A DNA stretch of 64,000 nucleotides from Blasia pusilla (Eukaryota; Marchantiophyta; Marchantiopsida; Blasiales): NCBI GenBank assembly GCA_050084515.1, contig CM114271.1, positions 7,316,001-7,380,000 on the forward strand. Reading direction: 5' to 3'. Within the stretch, counting starts at the first letter, position 1; every line of letters starts with the position of its first letter. Below, one piece after another: positions 1 to 13,050 of this stretch. The translations under genes were made by a program, and so were the position numbers. Below the pieces are notes generated by a model. It did not search any database. It was not told where the DNA came from and was given only the letters and a program-made list of their open reading frames with translations.

Positions 1-340
1 CCAAGACTACTCCATCATCATGAATATCTCGGCCACCTGTCGTCTCCTCACCGGCCTTGGGATACAAGGACTCTCCACTAGACTTCGCCATCAAAGTCTC
101 CACAGTCTGGCTCTCTATAGCCAACATGCCTAAATAGGCTGAAACGTGCCATCCTCGCACTGACTCCTCATCACTCTCTCCATGCCATCGAGCTCTAGTC
201 GCATCTCACTGACTCTGGCATGGGTTACGACTCAACCCATCTGCATCCTGGTTGAGCATCCCAAGTCTACGTACCACCTAAAAATCATACTCTTGCAACA
301 CCAAAGCCCATCTCGCAAGCTTCCTTGTAAGCTTGTCGGA

Positions 341-1490
341 CTACATCAACCACTTCAGTGGTTGATAATCAGTGGTGATGGTAAAGGGGTTGCCGAATAA
401 GTAACACCTAAAATGCACGATAGCCCACACTGTAGCCAAGCACTCGCCCTCATACGAGTTGTACTTCACCTCTACAGCGTTGTTCGAGCGGCTAGCGTAA
501 GCCACCATGAACTTTCTACCCTCATCATCATGTTGGGTGAGCACTGCTCCAAGCCCCAACATGCTCCAATCTGTGAGCAACTGGAAAGGACGCCCCCTGA
601 TCGATCTCCTCAAGATGGGCGCGGACATCAACCTGTCTCTGAGCAACTGAAATGCTCGCTCGTGCTCATCCCCCTAGTGCCACTCGTGATCCACCTTGGT
701 CAGTAAGGTTAAAGGCTTCGCAATCAAACTGAATCCCTTGACGTACCGCTGATAGAAGTTTGCCAATCCCATGAATGCGCGAACACGGCTTAGATCTGTA
801 GGGCATGGAATGCGTGATATAGCCTCTACCTTTGTCTGCTGAACATCAAGGCCACCTGGGTATATTGTATGATCCAAGTACTCAATCTGGTCGTAGAAGA
901 ACTTGCACTTGCCTGGATGTAGCTTCAGCCCATGTAATTGCAATCGTCGAAATACCTCCTCTAGATGTCACTCATGCTGCTCAACCGTGGCACTAAAGAC
1001 TACGATGTCATCAATATTACACCTAGCAAAATTCAGACCATCCAAGATCTTATCCATGACCCTTTGAAATTCAGTCGGGGCATACTTTAAACCAAATGGT
1101 AAGAACGCCACCAGTACAAACAATCCTTCCTGTGAGGATCGATGCCCCAAAATGCCGTCTTCTACCTGTCATCCAATCTGATAGGTAGTTGATGGTATCT
1201 GGCTCGCAAATCCAATGAATTGAAGACCTTTGCGTGACCAATCGCATCAAAGATCTCCTCACGGGTGGGCATGGCATACCTATCGGACTTCGTCTGTCGA
1301 TTGATAGGTCGGTAATCCCCACTTATCCGTCCAATTGCCATCCACATCCTTCTTGGCGGGCATGACAATGGCAGATGCATACTCCCCATGCGACATCTCC
1401 ACTAGTTCTGCTCTGACCAAGTCTTGGCTCCTACTCTGAATCAGAGCCCTCTCCATATCACTGTACTTTTGGCGTACTTGCAAATCATCC
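341..1490 (-). pseudogene. Reverse transcriptase / RNase H of element 1 (frameshifted)
   Basis: Several overlapping minus-strand frames together cover a Ty3/gypsy reverse transcriptase and RNase H. In order from 1490 down I see the N-terminal segment with VMPAKKD, the GDYRPINRQT block, LDLRA, LPFGLKYAP and the catalytic block. That block reads CNIDDIVVFS, where the Y/F of the usual YxDD box is N. After it come the thumb and connection (LHPGKCKFF, FMGLANFYQRYVKGF) and RNase H with TDWSMLGLGAVLTQ and YASRSNN. At least four frame changes separate the blocks. Element 2 has the same blocks in a nearly continuous frame at 49653-51107. The altered YxDD and the frameshifts say it is not functional. 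Confidence 0.85.
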
Positions 1491-1687
1491 CAAGAAGTCC
1501 AAGGGTATCTCTCCCGATCACCCCTGGTGTATCAATCTGCTCGGGTCTCGCCCCTAGCCACTGCCTCAACTATCTCGATAAGCATGGGGCTCACCAACGC
1601 AACAACTATGATGTGTCGTATCCTCAAAAGACGTTGCTCAGCTTCTCCTAAGCTAAAAATCCATGTCAAGCAGTTCACGTCCATTGG

Positions 1688-2640
1688 CTAACCCAAAACA
1701 TGACGTCGTGATGCCTTCGATAGTGACGATACTATCGTCACTCCTGTGGGGAATCCCATCTCTTGCTCTCGCTCATAGGCGTTCGGCTCCACCAACCTCT
1801 GTACCTGGTCATACCAAACCAAGCCAGGTCCGGCCTCCTTGAATGCAGAGAAAGCGGTCGAACTCACCAATGTGGGAAAGGCGGCTTGTGGCATGCTAAT
1901 CATGTTGACCATAGTCAACGGCGGTTGATCATCGTGCCTCACTCCCTATGATCAACGGCCTGGATCTAATATAGAATCTACCAACAAATCAGAGGGATGC
2001 TCCACTCTTGCGTAAGCCCTCCGCAATACCTCATGTGGTACCAAGTTGGTCCATCAAAGATGCGGGCGATGTGCTCGTGAACCCACACTCGCTGGATCTA
2101 ACAACACTACCGGGCCGATCCATGCGCGCACCTGATGTACACTCGTCACCATGCGAGACCTTGAATCGCCCAAAATTGGCACATTCTCCAAAATATATGT
2201 TGGAGAACAATATTGATGCTCATGTAAATGTCGCAAGATCCACTTCATCTCCCAAAACAACATGGATCGAGTATCAGCTAACCCGCTACTTCATCCAACA
2301 CTCGATTGGCCTTGACGCGGCCAACCAGCAATGACCAAGTCTATGGTCCCTACCCGCTCCAAGTCTTGCGCCCCCAACAGTGAAATGTCCCTTGGTAGGG
2401 AACTCTGGTAACCCTGAATGGAGACGCACACAACAAGTCGGGAAAACATAAGCGTAACTGCGCCACATGGTGAAGTGAAGCGCACCTCACAACATCATCA
2501 ATCTCCACATACAGGTACTACTGCACGCGCACTCCAGCGTGCAAAATAGTAGCTAACCCAATGTTGATCCCTCCAAAGAGATCCAACACCCGAATACCCT
2601 TCTCTGGGATGCACCACACAATCGGGATGGTGTCCAAAGG
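1688..2640 (-). pseudogene. Retroelement C5 cytosine DNA methyltransferase, element 1 copy (dead)
   Basis: Minus-strand frames carry C5-methyltransferase motifs in canonical order. Motif I (VLDLFGGI) lies near 2590 and is followed by an in-frame stop. Motif IV is DLVIAGWPRQG, with the catalytic Cys of PCQ replaced by Arg at 2315-2317. Motif VI reads ILENVPILGD (2054-2263 frame). A motif VIII-like AHRPHL follows. At 1688-1942 come EMGFPTGVT and RRHVLG, corresponding to motifs IX/X. The order is not permuted, so it is not DRM-like, and the C-terminal blocks resemble DNMT3. The domain sits between protease and reverse transcriptase, as in element 2 (48440-49410). The Cys to Arg change, the stop and frameshifts make it inactive. 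Confidence 0.82.
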
Positions 2641-2742
2641 GGTCATAGCAGCACTCTTTCCTACTTGGAGTTCCTCTAACCAATCACACTCTAGTGCAAA
2701 TGTCTCATTCCACGCTGTCTACACATGCTCAATGGCTAAGCG

Positions 2743-3663
2743 TCAAAGCTCCTCAGTCAAGCCCCATAGCAGCAACTCTCCTTTACGGAATGATGCGGCT
2801 ACCATAACACTCCTCTCCATATAAATGTCAGGAACGGGAGTATCCTCTGCATGGACATGTCCCTCAATCAAATCACTAGGCCAAGTGATGGCATTACTAA
2901 ATGTTGCTAAGGTCGCCATCTCTCTTGGCCGTTGCTCGATCATTGCACCTGTGAATCGAACGGGTAATGAGATAAGGTGCCCATCACCTGACTACCATCC
3001 TGGTCTGTAGGACGCTGACTCCTTCCAGTTGTCCACGAAAAACCCCATCGGGTATAACATTGCTCCACCAACCAAGACGTCGTAGGACTTTGCATCAGTC
3101 ACTATTGCCTTGGCTCGCACCACGGACTCATCTGTAGGATGTCCCGGGCGAATCCTCACCACGACCTCCTGTCGGGTGATATATTGTGTGGTACTCGCTC
3201 CACCCAAGGATATCTGTATCCGGAATGGACAGCGCTCCACATCGGCTCTCGTCAAGCCCAATCCTCTGAATGACGCTTTCCCCAACATCACGGGTTGCGC
3301 TCTTGAATCCAACAAGACGCGTTGCGGACTAAAAGCTCTACCTCCGGGACTCACCAACTCGAAGACCTCTCCTCGGTTATCCAGCAACACAACACCAAGA
3401 GAAGCCATGGCACACTCTATCGCGGGTTTAGCGGGCATCTCCGCCATCCTAGCAACCGCACCCTGACATAAATCTGAAGTGGACGGCCCAAGCATCCACT
3501 CCAAGGGCAGGTCCATCACCTCCTGTGCAATCACCTCTAGACGTGATGCAAGAACTCCAACTCCGCGCTCACATAGTGAAGCGGCCAGCCAAAAAGCCTC
3601 GGCGGGCATACCCCCCAGCGTCATAACATCGGAAGCAGAAAATAAAGAAGTTGCGATACACAA
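2743..3663 (-). pseudogene. Retropepsin-like aspartic protease of element 1 plus linker to methyltransferase
   Basis: A 223-residue minus-strand frame (2992-3663) contains the retroviral-type aspartic protease fold seen in gypsy polyproteins. The active-site region reads VLLDSRAQPVMLGK, where element 2 has LLDSGAQPLMLGK. The Gly of the D-S-G triad is therefore Arg here, which should inactivate the enzyme. The second half (YDVLVGGAMLYPMGF) is the conserved C-terminal part. A further frame at 2743-2943 (TWPSDLIEG) is the linker that leads into the methyltransferase and has a counterpart in element 2. The role would be cleavage of the Gag-Pol polyprotein. Confidence 0.8.
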
Positions 3664-3739
3664 GGGTGACCATAGAACCCCAACTACTATGTGCTCGAGG
3701 CTTTTTGCCCCTCACTTTTTGGCATCAACAATAGGAGTC

Positions 3740-5428
3740 GCTTCACTTGTTGAGGCGGTCTTCTCCCATCGCCCTCCGTGCCTGCACACCAACAACATCA
3801 CCAACTCTCGAGGAACTTTGATGAGGACCCATCGATGGGATCCTCATCATTTCGTACAACGTGAAAGACTGAGGAAGCCTAGTCTGTTTTCTGGATTCCC
3901 CTTGTTGTGAATCCAACTCTACAATTACTCCACGGGTCACAAGTCCGGCGGCCTCCATTTGGGCTACCCCGCACATCCAACCAGGATCCTCCATATCTCT
4001 GGCTGCTCCATATGATGTTGATGCCACGGATCCGGAATCGGGTAACCTCAATGCCATAGTAGCAATCAGATATTGTAGCTGCTGTATCTGAGCAGCCATC
4101 CCATCCTCACGTCCGGCGTCTCCCTCGGCCCATCTAGGTGGTGGTACTCTACCTTCTCCACGGGCAGCTCCACCACCCTGTCGGGCAACACCAGCTCCTT
4201 ATCCCCCAACGGGACCACCTGTTGCACGATCTCTAGGCCCACCCGGACCGGCTACTCGCTCTAGTGCCCTCTATGGCCCTCGGTCCGGACGTAACTCAGG
4301 ATGTAAACTGAAATACTAGGCGCGTGTATGACCATACCTCTAACAATAGTCATACTCATAACCTCTTGGTCCAGCACCATCTCCTCCTCCATGATGAGGC
4401 ACACATCCATAATCCTGACGAGTGCAATGGGGCTGATGATGGGCTCCACCATATGACCAACAAGTAATAGTAGGCGACTGCTGCTAAGTCGCATATGAAG
4501 GTGCAGGTCTGTGTGGCACGGCCTCCGGATATCCTCCTTGAGCTCGTGGTGCCATAGTTGACCTATCTCGGAGTCCACGTTATTGCACAGGTGGTGCAAC
4601 CAATCGTGACTCCTCTTGCCCGGAACCCATGGTGGCTACGCTCTCCTCCCCCATGTTGCGCTCAATGTTCTCGGTGGTCCTAAAAACATCTCTCAATGTG
4701 GGGGAGGTGTTCATAAGAAGCACCCGCACCCGTGTCCGCAGGGTCCGGTCCAACATCGCGTACCATGACTGGATAGCCTAAGCCTTCGTCACCCTTTGAG
4801 TGACGTTGATCAACCAATGCAAGCAAGTGTAAGCCTCACGTAAACTCTCATCCAGGCGCCTCTGGAAGTCGTGGATGCTCCGCAACTTCTCCGTCCATAC
4901 TCCTTGGTAGCTGGCCCTCAACTCAACAAAGAACTCAACCACGGGGTTGAACTTAGGACAAACCCGACTAGATGGTCCAAGTGCTCCCGTGTAAGTGACC
5001 CCTCCTAAAACATCACTAGTGGAAGAGGAAGTATCCTCTCTTGACTCCTCCTCCTCATCTGGGAACGGCTCCGTCCATGACACATAGTGTGGGTCATAGT
5101 AGAGTCGCCATGCCTCAATCTCCTAGGCATATCTGTGGGAGAACTCATGGTAATCGTCCATGGGCGCCCCCTCTAAATGGTGGAACATACCGTTCCATGC
5201 TGTAAACGGGTTGAACTCTCTAGAGGTCCTGACCCGCAGGGGGTCGCACCAACTCCTAGACTCTGCTATGAAATCATGCAACTCAATCGTGCCTACTACA
5301 CCTGAAAACCTACGCGGTCTTCTATCCCGGTCATCCATCTTGTACGCCCAACTGGTAGGACCACTCACAATGTATGGCGATGTGCTCACAAACTCCTCTA
5401 CACACTCCTCCTTGTCTGACGATGACAC
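3740..5428 (-). pseudogene. Gag region of element 1 (frameshifted)
   Basis: The first recognisable protein of element 1 starts near 5428 on the minus strand. The 101-residue frame 5123-5428 (with MDDRDRRPRRFSGVVG and MDDYHEF) and the frame 4778-5083 (SYQGVWTEKLRSIHDF, SLREAYTCL) match the gag frames of element 2 at 45984-46499, which share MDDYHEF and SLREAYTRMRRLI. Downstream frames to about 3740 are a low-complexity linker that includes an ASTSYG motif, also present in element 2 before its protease. Gag would form the particle that packages the RNA. Stops and frame changes show decay. The exact start is uncertain. Confidence 0.72.
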
Positions 5429-7090
5429 AGAAGGAGGTTGAGGTGGTCCCTCACGTGGAGACCCTCAGAACCTCTTGCCACTCCGCGTAAAACCTCTAGA
5501 GCTACTCTCGGGTTCACCACCTTGCCTCTCAAAGTCTCGAATGGACGCCGTGATGACCCTCGTGCCCCTCTCACCCGATCACTCCCAACCTCGTGAGTAA
5601 TCCCTCAATCACTCATCCCAAAAATACGTCACTCGATCTACACTCTCCCTCCTCTAGACATGTAGCGTGCGGTAACACGCGGCGTTGTGCGGAAAATTCA
5701 CCAGACTATCATCTCATCGACAACCTACCCTCAACTCCGGACATCCCACACAAGTCTATGTCCCCTAAACCACATACATGAATGATGCTCTCAACATCCA
5801 TACAACCCAATGTCCCCAAATAAACTATCCAAATATCATAATCCCTCACACGTGGAGGGTAAAGGACCAGAATGGGTAACCTGAACACATGTCAATGTCG
5901 CTCCTCAACAACTGCAAATCTCAACCCCAATTTGGTCGTGAAGACAACTCCTCCAATCAGCAAGTTGTACTCCTCTGGTACTGACGCTCCTCAACCTCCT
6001 TGATGTGCGGTGCAAGTCGAGCGGTCCGGTGCGGCACTAGCGGCACGGAACGGCTACAAAACAGCACAGCACTTGGCGGCATATCCTCCTCAATCAGCAA
6101 TTCACACGCTCTGCTCCTTAGTGAAGGAGCGGTTCCGTGATCAAGATGGTGCGGTGCGGCCACGAGCGGCACGGCACAGCAATCGGCGGTGCGTTGCGGC
6201 TACAGGCATTACGGCACGGTACTTGTTCGTCATCGATCGGCTACCAATCACAACATAGCAGCAAGAAATCAAAACTCAAACACCACAATCGGAGGTCATT
6301 TGCTATCAGTGGTTGATGACAAAACAGCGATGACGGTTGCGTCCAAAACAAAGTACGTGGTGGCAACGCAAGTCAGAGAATCAACTAACGTCGTGGAAGA
6401 TCCTCCACTCCCTAATGGCGGCAATGGCAACCAAAGGGTGGACGACGGACGGTGGATCATTGATGGTGACGGTTGACCATCGACGGCGGACTTTTGACGG
6501 TGCCTATGATGGTAACGGCCGCTGTTGGCATGGCGGCTGGTTTAGGGTTTGAACAATTTAACCCTAAAAATTCCCTAACAATGGCAGTTTTGCAAGATTG
6601 ACCATAACTTTTTGCTCGCAACTCCAAATTACGCATTGTTTGTTGCACAAGAGGCACAACTTCATAATCTACGACAACGTCAAAAATATTTAGAATCAAA
6701 CATTCCATTAAAAAATGACGGGGACTGTCATAAAGCCTAATGTCTCTTCCTCCTACATAATATTCGGCAGCGCTTGCGCAGTGATTTCTCCCGACGAAAA
6801 TGTAAAACCTATAAAATTACAAATTAGCAAGCTACATGGTGCTCCGAAGAGCACCGGCATAGGGCAACCCGCCCCCATAATCAATCCCTATCAGAAATTG
6901 GGCAGCGCTTCCGTGCGCCACTCTTCCACACGAAAAAACGGCAAATGCAAAGAACAATCAAAGGAGCCCTTGCTCCGGTCAGCACTCCCATGAGCCGTTG
7001 AACAGGGAACACAGTCCTCAACCTGCAAAAACAGGGAGCGACGAGCAAGCTCTCCCTTGAAGCTCTCTCACTCTCTCATTCTCCCTTTGT
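5429..7090 (-). other. Long 5' leader of element 1
   Basis: This is a stretch of about 1.65 kb between the left terminal repeat and gag with no supported ORF. Element 2 has a leader of similar length (44293 to about 45800). No TGGTATCAGAGC-type primer-binding site is visible next to the repeat, unlike elements 4 and 5. The part at 6005-6220 is unusually rich in GCGGYRCGGC-like words. The block at 6765-6960 contains an imperfect direct repeat around GGCAGCGCTT. Confidence 0.6.
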
Positions 7091-7574
7091 AAAGTAAGAT
7101 CCAATATCTCTACACCATCTCACACCATAGCTCTCAAAGGTGTGCACTCTCTTAATGAAAGGCTTGGGTTACACTCACAAGGAAAGGGACCATAGCTCCG
7201 CCGCCTCATGCCAAGAGGTTCAACAAAGAGAGAATGAGCTCTCAAGCTCTCTCTCCTTGAGGTATACCCCCTTCCCTCTCCCAAGCCCTCTCAACGATAA
7301 CCTATGCTCGCAGGTCACCTCCTTCGCTCTTGACCAGCTGTAGCGGGTCAAGGGCCACTTCCCAAAGTGTAAAGTCAACTATCCCCAACATGGAAACTTA
7401 CCCAAAATAGTAAGTTTTGCTATATGGCTCCAAATGAGCCGAAACGAAGGGGAAACCTGCTCTCTCAGGTTTCCTGGGGCCTGAACAAGTCATCCTCGAC
7501 CTCCTGGGCGTGTCCTCCACTACTTGTGCAGACGCTCTGCTAGATCCCACCGATCTATCCTAACAGTCGTGACA
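7091..7574 (-). repeat. Left terminal repeat A of element 1 (A1')
   Basis: On the minus strand it begins TGTCACGACTG at 7574 and runs to about 7091. It is similar to the repeat split between 53519-53953 and 41773-41852 (A2' of element 3). At 7091 the match to A2' stops: element 1 continues into its leader, while A2' continues into B2'. The B portion is therefore absent at the left end of this subfamily, as it is in element 2. Confidence 0.75.
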
Positions 7575-10500
7575 CTGTAGGTAATATGGTAAGATAAAAA
7601 AAAATTGCGCCTACTCCCCGTGAACGTTGGTCTAAAGTATTGCAAAAGCGTACACTCAATGCTCTCCTTATTGATCTACATCCAAACACACTCATGTTAG
7701 CTTATATTTGGGTCAACCGGTCCTACACATCAATCCCAAGTCCAGGACTTGTGCTATCCTTCAAGCTCAAAATATCTAAGTAGAGTCAGATATAGACCTA
7801 ATCCCTCACTCCGCAATACAAGCAAGTCCTTCAAGATTTGGGACACACTTCCTTGCTTGGCCCGCTAATAGGCTTAACGGACAAAGAAAATACAATAGGA
7901 CGCAACCAATGGTGATTATCCAGCTAGGAGGGAAGGCAAGCCCGACGCACACTAGAATGTAGATGCCCGAAAATGTAAGATGGGTTGTTGGGTTGAGGTG
8001 CAGGTTGGCTGTGCAAGATTGTGTTGTGCGAGCGGCGCGGCCCGCACAAATATATTCGTCCTTGGGACGTACGGAAGTTTGCCAATACGGGCATGACTAC
8101 TTGTAGCGTGAACTCAACATATCCCATTGATTATATTAAACTTGGGTTTATTTTTTACTTTAAGATCTATGAATTTCGTGTCTTTTCTGTTTTTGCTATT
8201 ATATGACTATGGATAAGTCTCAAGGTTAGACCTTCCAAAAAATGGTAGATACGAGTCGATATATGTACTTTTCTCATGGCCAATTATATGTGGCCTTATG
8301 TAGGGTAGGTTCTAGGATTTTGATCATTATGATGATTTAGAGCGAACATATGATGAGCAAAAAAAATTTACTCACAATTTTATGTATAAAATTTTTTTAC
8401 CAAAATAATAATTTCAAATTCGTTTAAAAAATCACACTAAGTTTGTTGTATAAGCACTCATATCATAAACAAAATTTTCAAGAGAGATTAAATTTTATCA
8501 ATATAGAAGGAGAATAATTTTATTTGGGTATCACATGGACATTCTTTTGTTCTCCATGAGGAAAATCCATCTAATTTTTTTTCTGAAATTTCATGCACTT
8601 TTTGTCTTTGTTTTAAATTCGGATTTTCCCCATATATTTAATATCTTCCATATTTATTAATTTAAAAAAACCCAAATAACAAATCATCTAAAAATAGAAA
8701 AATCCCTCTATTAATGACCGCCCTCTTCAATTACCTTCACCTTCCTTATTTTGGAAAAAGAAATTACTTTCACTTCTGAAATTAGTTTCTTAACCAATCC
8801 TTTGTGAAACTTTATCTCAAGGTACTAGCCTCATAATAATATATTGTCACACAATGATAATCTATATTATTATTTCAAGATGGCTCCTTGATTTTCAAAC
8901 TTCTTCATATTTACATCTACACCCAGGAAATACGATTGATCCAAATTGATTTAACATGTTAAATCATTCGATTATGTAGTATTATTGATCAGTTATTTTG
9001 ATGGATCATTCAAAATCACACATTATTTTTAATCCCACGCATCTCACGGACACTGACTAGTCTATATTATTGCAAAAGGAGCTCTTGTGTAGGTGACATG
9101 GATCCTTTAAGGACATGTATGAAAGTGACTTGTTCCATTTTAAGGCAAAAAATAAATAAATTTTAAGTTGGTGAAAGGGTGGTTAATTTCAACAAAATTA
9201 AGGTTTACTAGCAAGGGAGGGAGATTCTTCAGATTTTTTATTTTATGCATTTTGGGATAAACATAACATTTACTAAAATTTCCAATTTTTTATCTTTGAT
9301 GTAAGACAATTATATTTCTTAAAAATATTAAGGGGTAATAAATTTTTTTAATTCATCAAAATTCATTCTTCTTAAGTTTTAAACTCCATTAAATTTTGAA
9401 ATTATAACAAATTTGAGCATTTATAGGATAGATAAATTCCTCTTCAAGATTGAATTTTTTTTTTTAAAATCTCAAACCCAGAAACATGGTCGCACAAAAA
9501 CAAACATGTCTGTCCCGAGGTGAACATGGACGGAGAAGTTTAGAGATGTCCATGGACATGGATTGCAAGAGGTGGGACATACAATTATAACTATTGATGA
9601 AAGGCATATCAAGGGCAAGAAGGGAAATAAGGAAGGTGGAGGGAAGCAGAAACTGGAGAATATGGAACATGAAGACAAGTGAGGGGAATGAGAAAGAATA
9701 TGAAAGTGGGGCCCACATGGACAAGTCCTTCCATAGGACGTACGTAAGTCACGGACATGAACATGTTCGTGACTTACGTACAGACTTTGTCCATAAGCAA
9801 CTCTGGCCAAAAAGATGTACAAATATTTCCATAACTTATCATGCATTCATCTAGCTTTTTTTTAATCTTCTTTTCATTTTTCTCTTCATCTTTTTAAAAA
9901 TAAATAAATTTATCCCTACAATATTTTATGTTTCCTATTTAATTTTCATTTTTTTTAATTAGATTAGCATTGAGCAAAAAATACAAATAAATATATCTTG
10001 TTAACAGAATAGAGAATATTTGGAACTAACTTCTAATATTCATCATGAGTATTACTCGGCTAGTAATTCGAATTCATATTCTATTAATTAGATAAACTTA
10101 ATTTTTCTCTCTCCAAAGGTGATATATTCTTCTCAACAATTATTTGAATTTTTGGGATTCTAAGCGGAGGAATATTTCCAAAGTATCAACTTACAAGAAT
10201 TGACTCAGAGATGTGATTCCATCAAGATAACCATTGTTACTCTTTTCTAAGTTATAAACGATTCTCCCATTTTCTTTCTTTTAATTTTATGGATCTTTCT
10301 TTGTTTCTTGTTTGATGGGTCTCTTATCTCTTTTTACATATGATCAATACCTTTTCCTATCTTCCAAGTTACCATAAAAATATTACGAAAAGCACCATCA
10401 TTTCTCAAAATTTCACCAACAAATCCATTCTTCATTATTCAATCTTAAGATATTATAAGAGAGACTTTAACGCTTTATGCTTATATTAGGCTTCTCTTAT

Positions 10501-12670
10501 AAAGAACACCTATATTTCAATCAAATGTTTCTTCTTATATGTGGGCTTTTTTCCTTCTTCTTTTTTCATGATTCTTTTCCCACTTTCTTATCATCTTATG
10601 ATTCAAATATCTTGTATTTCATATCTATCTTGTCCTTTTCTTTTATCATTTTCCTTTCCACTTTTATATATTTATATATATATCTCTCTCTTTTCCCCAC
10701 CTACCCTAAATTAGTTTATGTGTATTTGAGTGACATTTATAGAACCCTTAATCGAATAATTTCTTATAAATTTGATATGCTAAGGAACCCTCTTTTAAAT
10801 AAGGAAAACCAATCAAAAAATACATGTTAAAATTGGACTTAAATTTAATAAGATCTTAAATTCGTTTCTATTCATATTAATTATTTATTTCTGATAAAAA
10901 TATTTTCAAGTTTTAAATAAGTTAGATTCTAGCCAGGGATAATCTAGGGTGAAAATTATCTTTTTGTCATAAAATTGACTCTTATCATACTTTAAGAGGC
11001 GAGTCATTTTTCCCAGTCTATTCAAAACAAAATTCCATGTAACTAATCTTTCTTTAAATATCTAGTTAATGGCAAGGGGAAAAAGACACATGAAGTAAGT
11101 CTAAGGGAAAAAATAGTGTGAATATATTAGATTTAACGATGAGAAAAGGACAACATAAAAAGAAGAATATCTAAGAACTCCATATAACTAAAAATAAGAA
11201 TATAAAGTCCACCAACAATAATGGTTTCAAAGGCTAACCAAAACAACTATGAGTAGCTTACTTAAAAATAAAAGGGAATCATGCCTAATAGCTCACATGC
11301 CCAAAAATAGATAAGGATTCCAATTATTTTATTTTTTTTATGAATAGTGTTCCTTCATGATAGTGAATTAATTCAATAACAAGTGTCTTATCATCACAAT
11401 GGTGACTCCAAAATAATGGCTCCGAAATAAATGAGTTTTTCTTATTTCTATAGGTAAATGCATGTGTAACTTGTCGTGGGCATACATATCGCAACATTGC
11501 CTACATCATTCACATGCATACACTAACATAACATTGACATGACAGAAAATATATGCATATCACATCCATATGTACACCATCACATATGAAGACTACTAAA
11601 TCAAAATTATATGAGAAACACAATGTTATCCAATAACATTGAATAATTGTCAAGCCAAACCCACTCAAAACGTGAGGGAATATAGGTCTAGTGCATGTTG
11701 ATAACACCTTACCCTAGCCTCTACTACGAAGACTCAATTTCGGAAAGATAATTCTCTCCAAACCTCTTGGAGTATAGCCCTCTCAAGGCCCCCACAACTC
11801 CAAGAAGATGATATGTGCACACACATTACATACACAATATGTTTCAACATAATAAAGAAAGTCCAAAAACCTCAAAGAACGTCCAAGGAAAGCTCCCGGA
11901 GGTTGCCATGTGCACACAAGTCGTCAAACCACACCAGTTGGTCACTCTTGACCTCTCTATATATAAGTACACACAAAGCTTTCTTATTGGGGCCTATTAT
12001 TTACTCTTGCTCTTAACTAAACATATCATGAAAAATTCTAAGACAAGTAAGTTCTTAGGAGGCGATTTAAGATAGAAAAGAAGAAGGATTTCCTCTTTAA
12101 GATAAGGAGATGATGAATTTAAGAAGAGTACAATGGGGATCTGAATTTTATTATACTAGTTAGGACCCGTAAGGGCCCGTGCCTATGTAGAAGTCCCTAT
12201 AATTCATATTTCCATGTTTATCTAACCCCATTCACGTGAAAAAATTCTTTTTCATCACATTAGGAATTAAGAGTGGGATTAAGGGAGGGGAGTGAATTAA
12301 TTTTCCCAAAAATAAGGAAGATGAAGCGATTCAAAAATTTCTTTTAATACGGGGTCTTTCTTCTTCTCTATCTAAAACAAAGAAGTAGGTTGTAGAGTTC
12401 AACCTTTTCTCCTCCTTACTTCATTCCAAATCACTCTTGACCCTCAGCTTTGCATGTGGAATTTTTGGGTTAATTCTCGAAGATCCAATTAGTTTAGCCT
12501 TATGTATGTAGTCGATAAGTCGAGAAGCGCTAATCAAGTTTGAATATCCCCAAGTGCAAATATTCTCCCTAGGAAACGTCTTACCCAAGCCTTGACCAAT
12601 ACATCCAAGTTGCTTCCCTATACCAAAGTGTTTAGGGCACAATTTATCACGGGACTTATGCAAGGCAAGA
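7575..12670. other. Intergenic AT-rich region, no gene recognised
   Basis: The stretch at about 7604-7740 is weakly similar to the LTR-like sequence at 55588-55720 (both begin GCGCCTACTC and continue with GTGAACG/TTGAACG), so it may be an old LTR remnant. The rest to 12670 is AT-rich with stops in all frames. ORFs here, such as the one at 10477-10830, consist of F/I/L/S/Y-rich low-complexity protein. A short hairpin lies at 9740-9781. Words such as GGACATGTTCGTG recur near 9480-9780 and 58830-58880, suggesting another dispersed repeat. Confidence 0.5.
9740..9781. repeat. Perfect inverted repeat, 14-bp arms
   Basis: GTACGTAAGTCACG at 9740-9753 is the exact reverse complement of 9768-9781. A 14-base spacer contains the palindrome GAACATGTTC. 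Its role is unknown; it may be part of a decayed mobile element. Confidence 0.8.
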
Positions 12671-12675
12671 CGGGC
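12671..12675. repeat. Target site duplication of element 4 (left)
   Basis: CGGGC immediately precedes the TGTAAC end of the lower LTR and recurs at 18816-18820 after the other LTR. Five base pairs is the usual length for gypsy integrases. Confidence 0.93.
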
Positions 12676-13030
12676 TGTAACTCTCCAGCTGACGGAACCA
12701 CTCTAGAGTTGCTCAACGGTAGAATGCCCCTCGAGGCCTCTCCTCTTCCTTTGTATACTTAGATATAGGTACAATGAAGATAAATTAGCTCTATCTATAC
12801 TTATGTTACGTGTCTTACTCTCATAACATGAGAGAATCTCTTTTGGACTCTAATGTCCCAACCTCATCTTCCTCAACCTCATCCTTATCTTCATTTTCAC
12901 TAACCTATGGCCCCACTCTCATCTTTATCTCATGTATCTTGTCTTTTTCTCTTTTTGGTTGATTCTTTTCCACTTATGCACTTCATGTCATAGATTCTAA
13001 CTTAACTATCACTAACAAAGGATGGTTACA
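12676..13030 (-). repeat. 3' LTR of element 4
   Basis: A 355-bp sequence bounded by TGTAAC and GTTACA. It is highly similar to 18462-18815 apart from scattered substitutions and one or two short indels. In the minus-strand sense of the element this is the 3' LTR, preceded by a purine-rich tract at about 13031-13050. Confidence 0.95.
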
Positions 13031-13050
13031 AATATCCTCCCATTTGAGAC
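13031..13050 (-). promoter_or_regulatory. Polypurine tract of element 4
   Basis: On the minus strand the bases abutting the 3' LTR read AAATGGGAGGATATT, a purine-rich stretch in the position expected for plus-strand DNA priming. Confidence 0.65.

Larger units (their letters stand above)
1..7574 (-). mobile_element. Element 1: gypsy-related retroelement with DNA methyltransferase (truncated by window edge)
   Basis: Read on the minus strand from 7574 downward, this holds a terminal repeat (7091-7574), a long leader, gag, protease, C5 methyltransferase, reverse transcriptase and RNase H. The integrase, PHD finger and right end lie beyond position 1. The segment at 1-60 is the reverse complement of a stretch similar to 51281-51350 in element 2, which fixes the alignment of the two copies. 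Every domain is broken by frameshifts or stops, so this is a dead copy. It belongs to the same family as element 2 (43925-53518), but its terminal repeat A is of a different subfamily, shared with element 3. The domain order and family are read directly from the translations; family membership is clear. Confidence 0.88.

Noticed and set aside
10477-10830. 117-residue ORF in AT-rich DNA
   Set aside because: Composition is almost entirely F, I, L, S and Y from T-rich DNA, with no motif and no similar frame nearby; a chance ORF.
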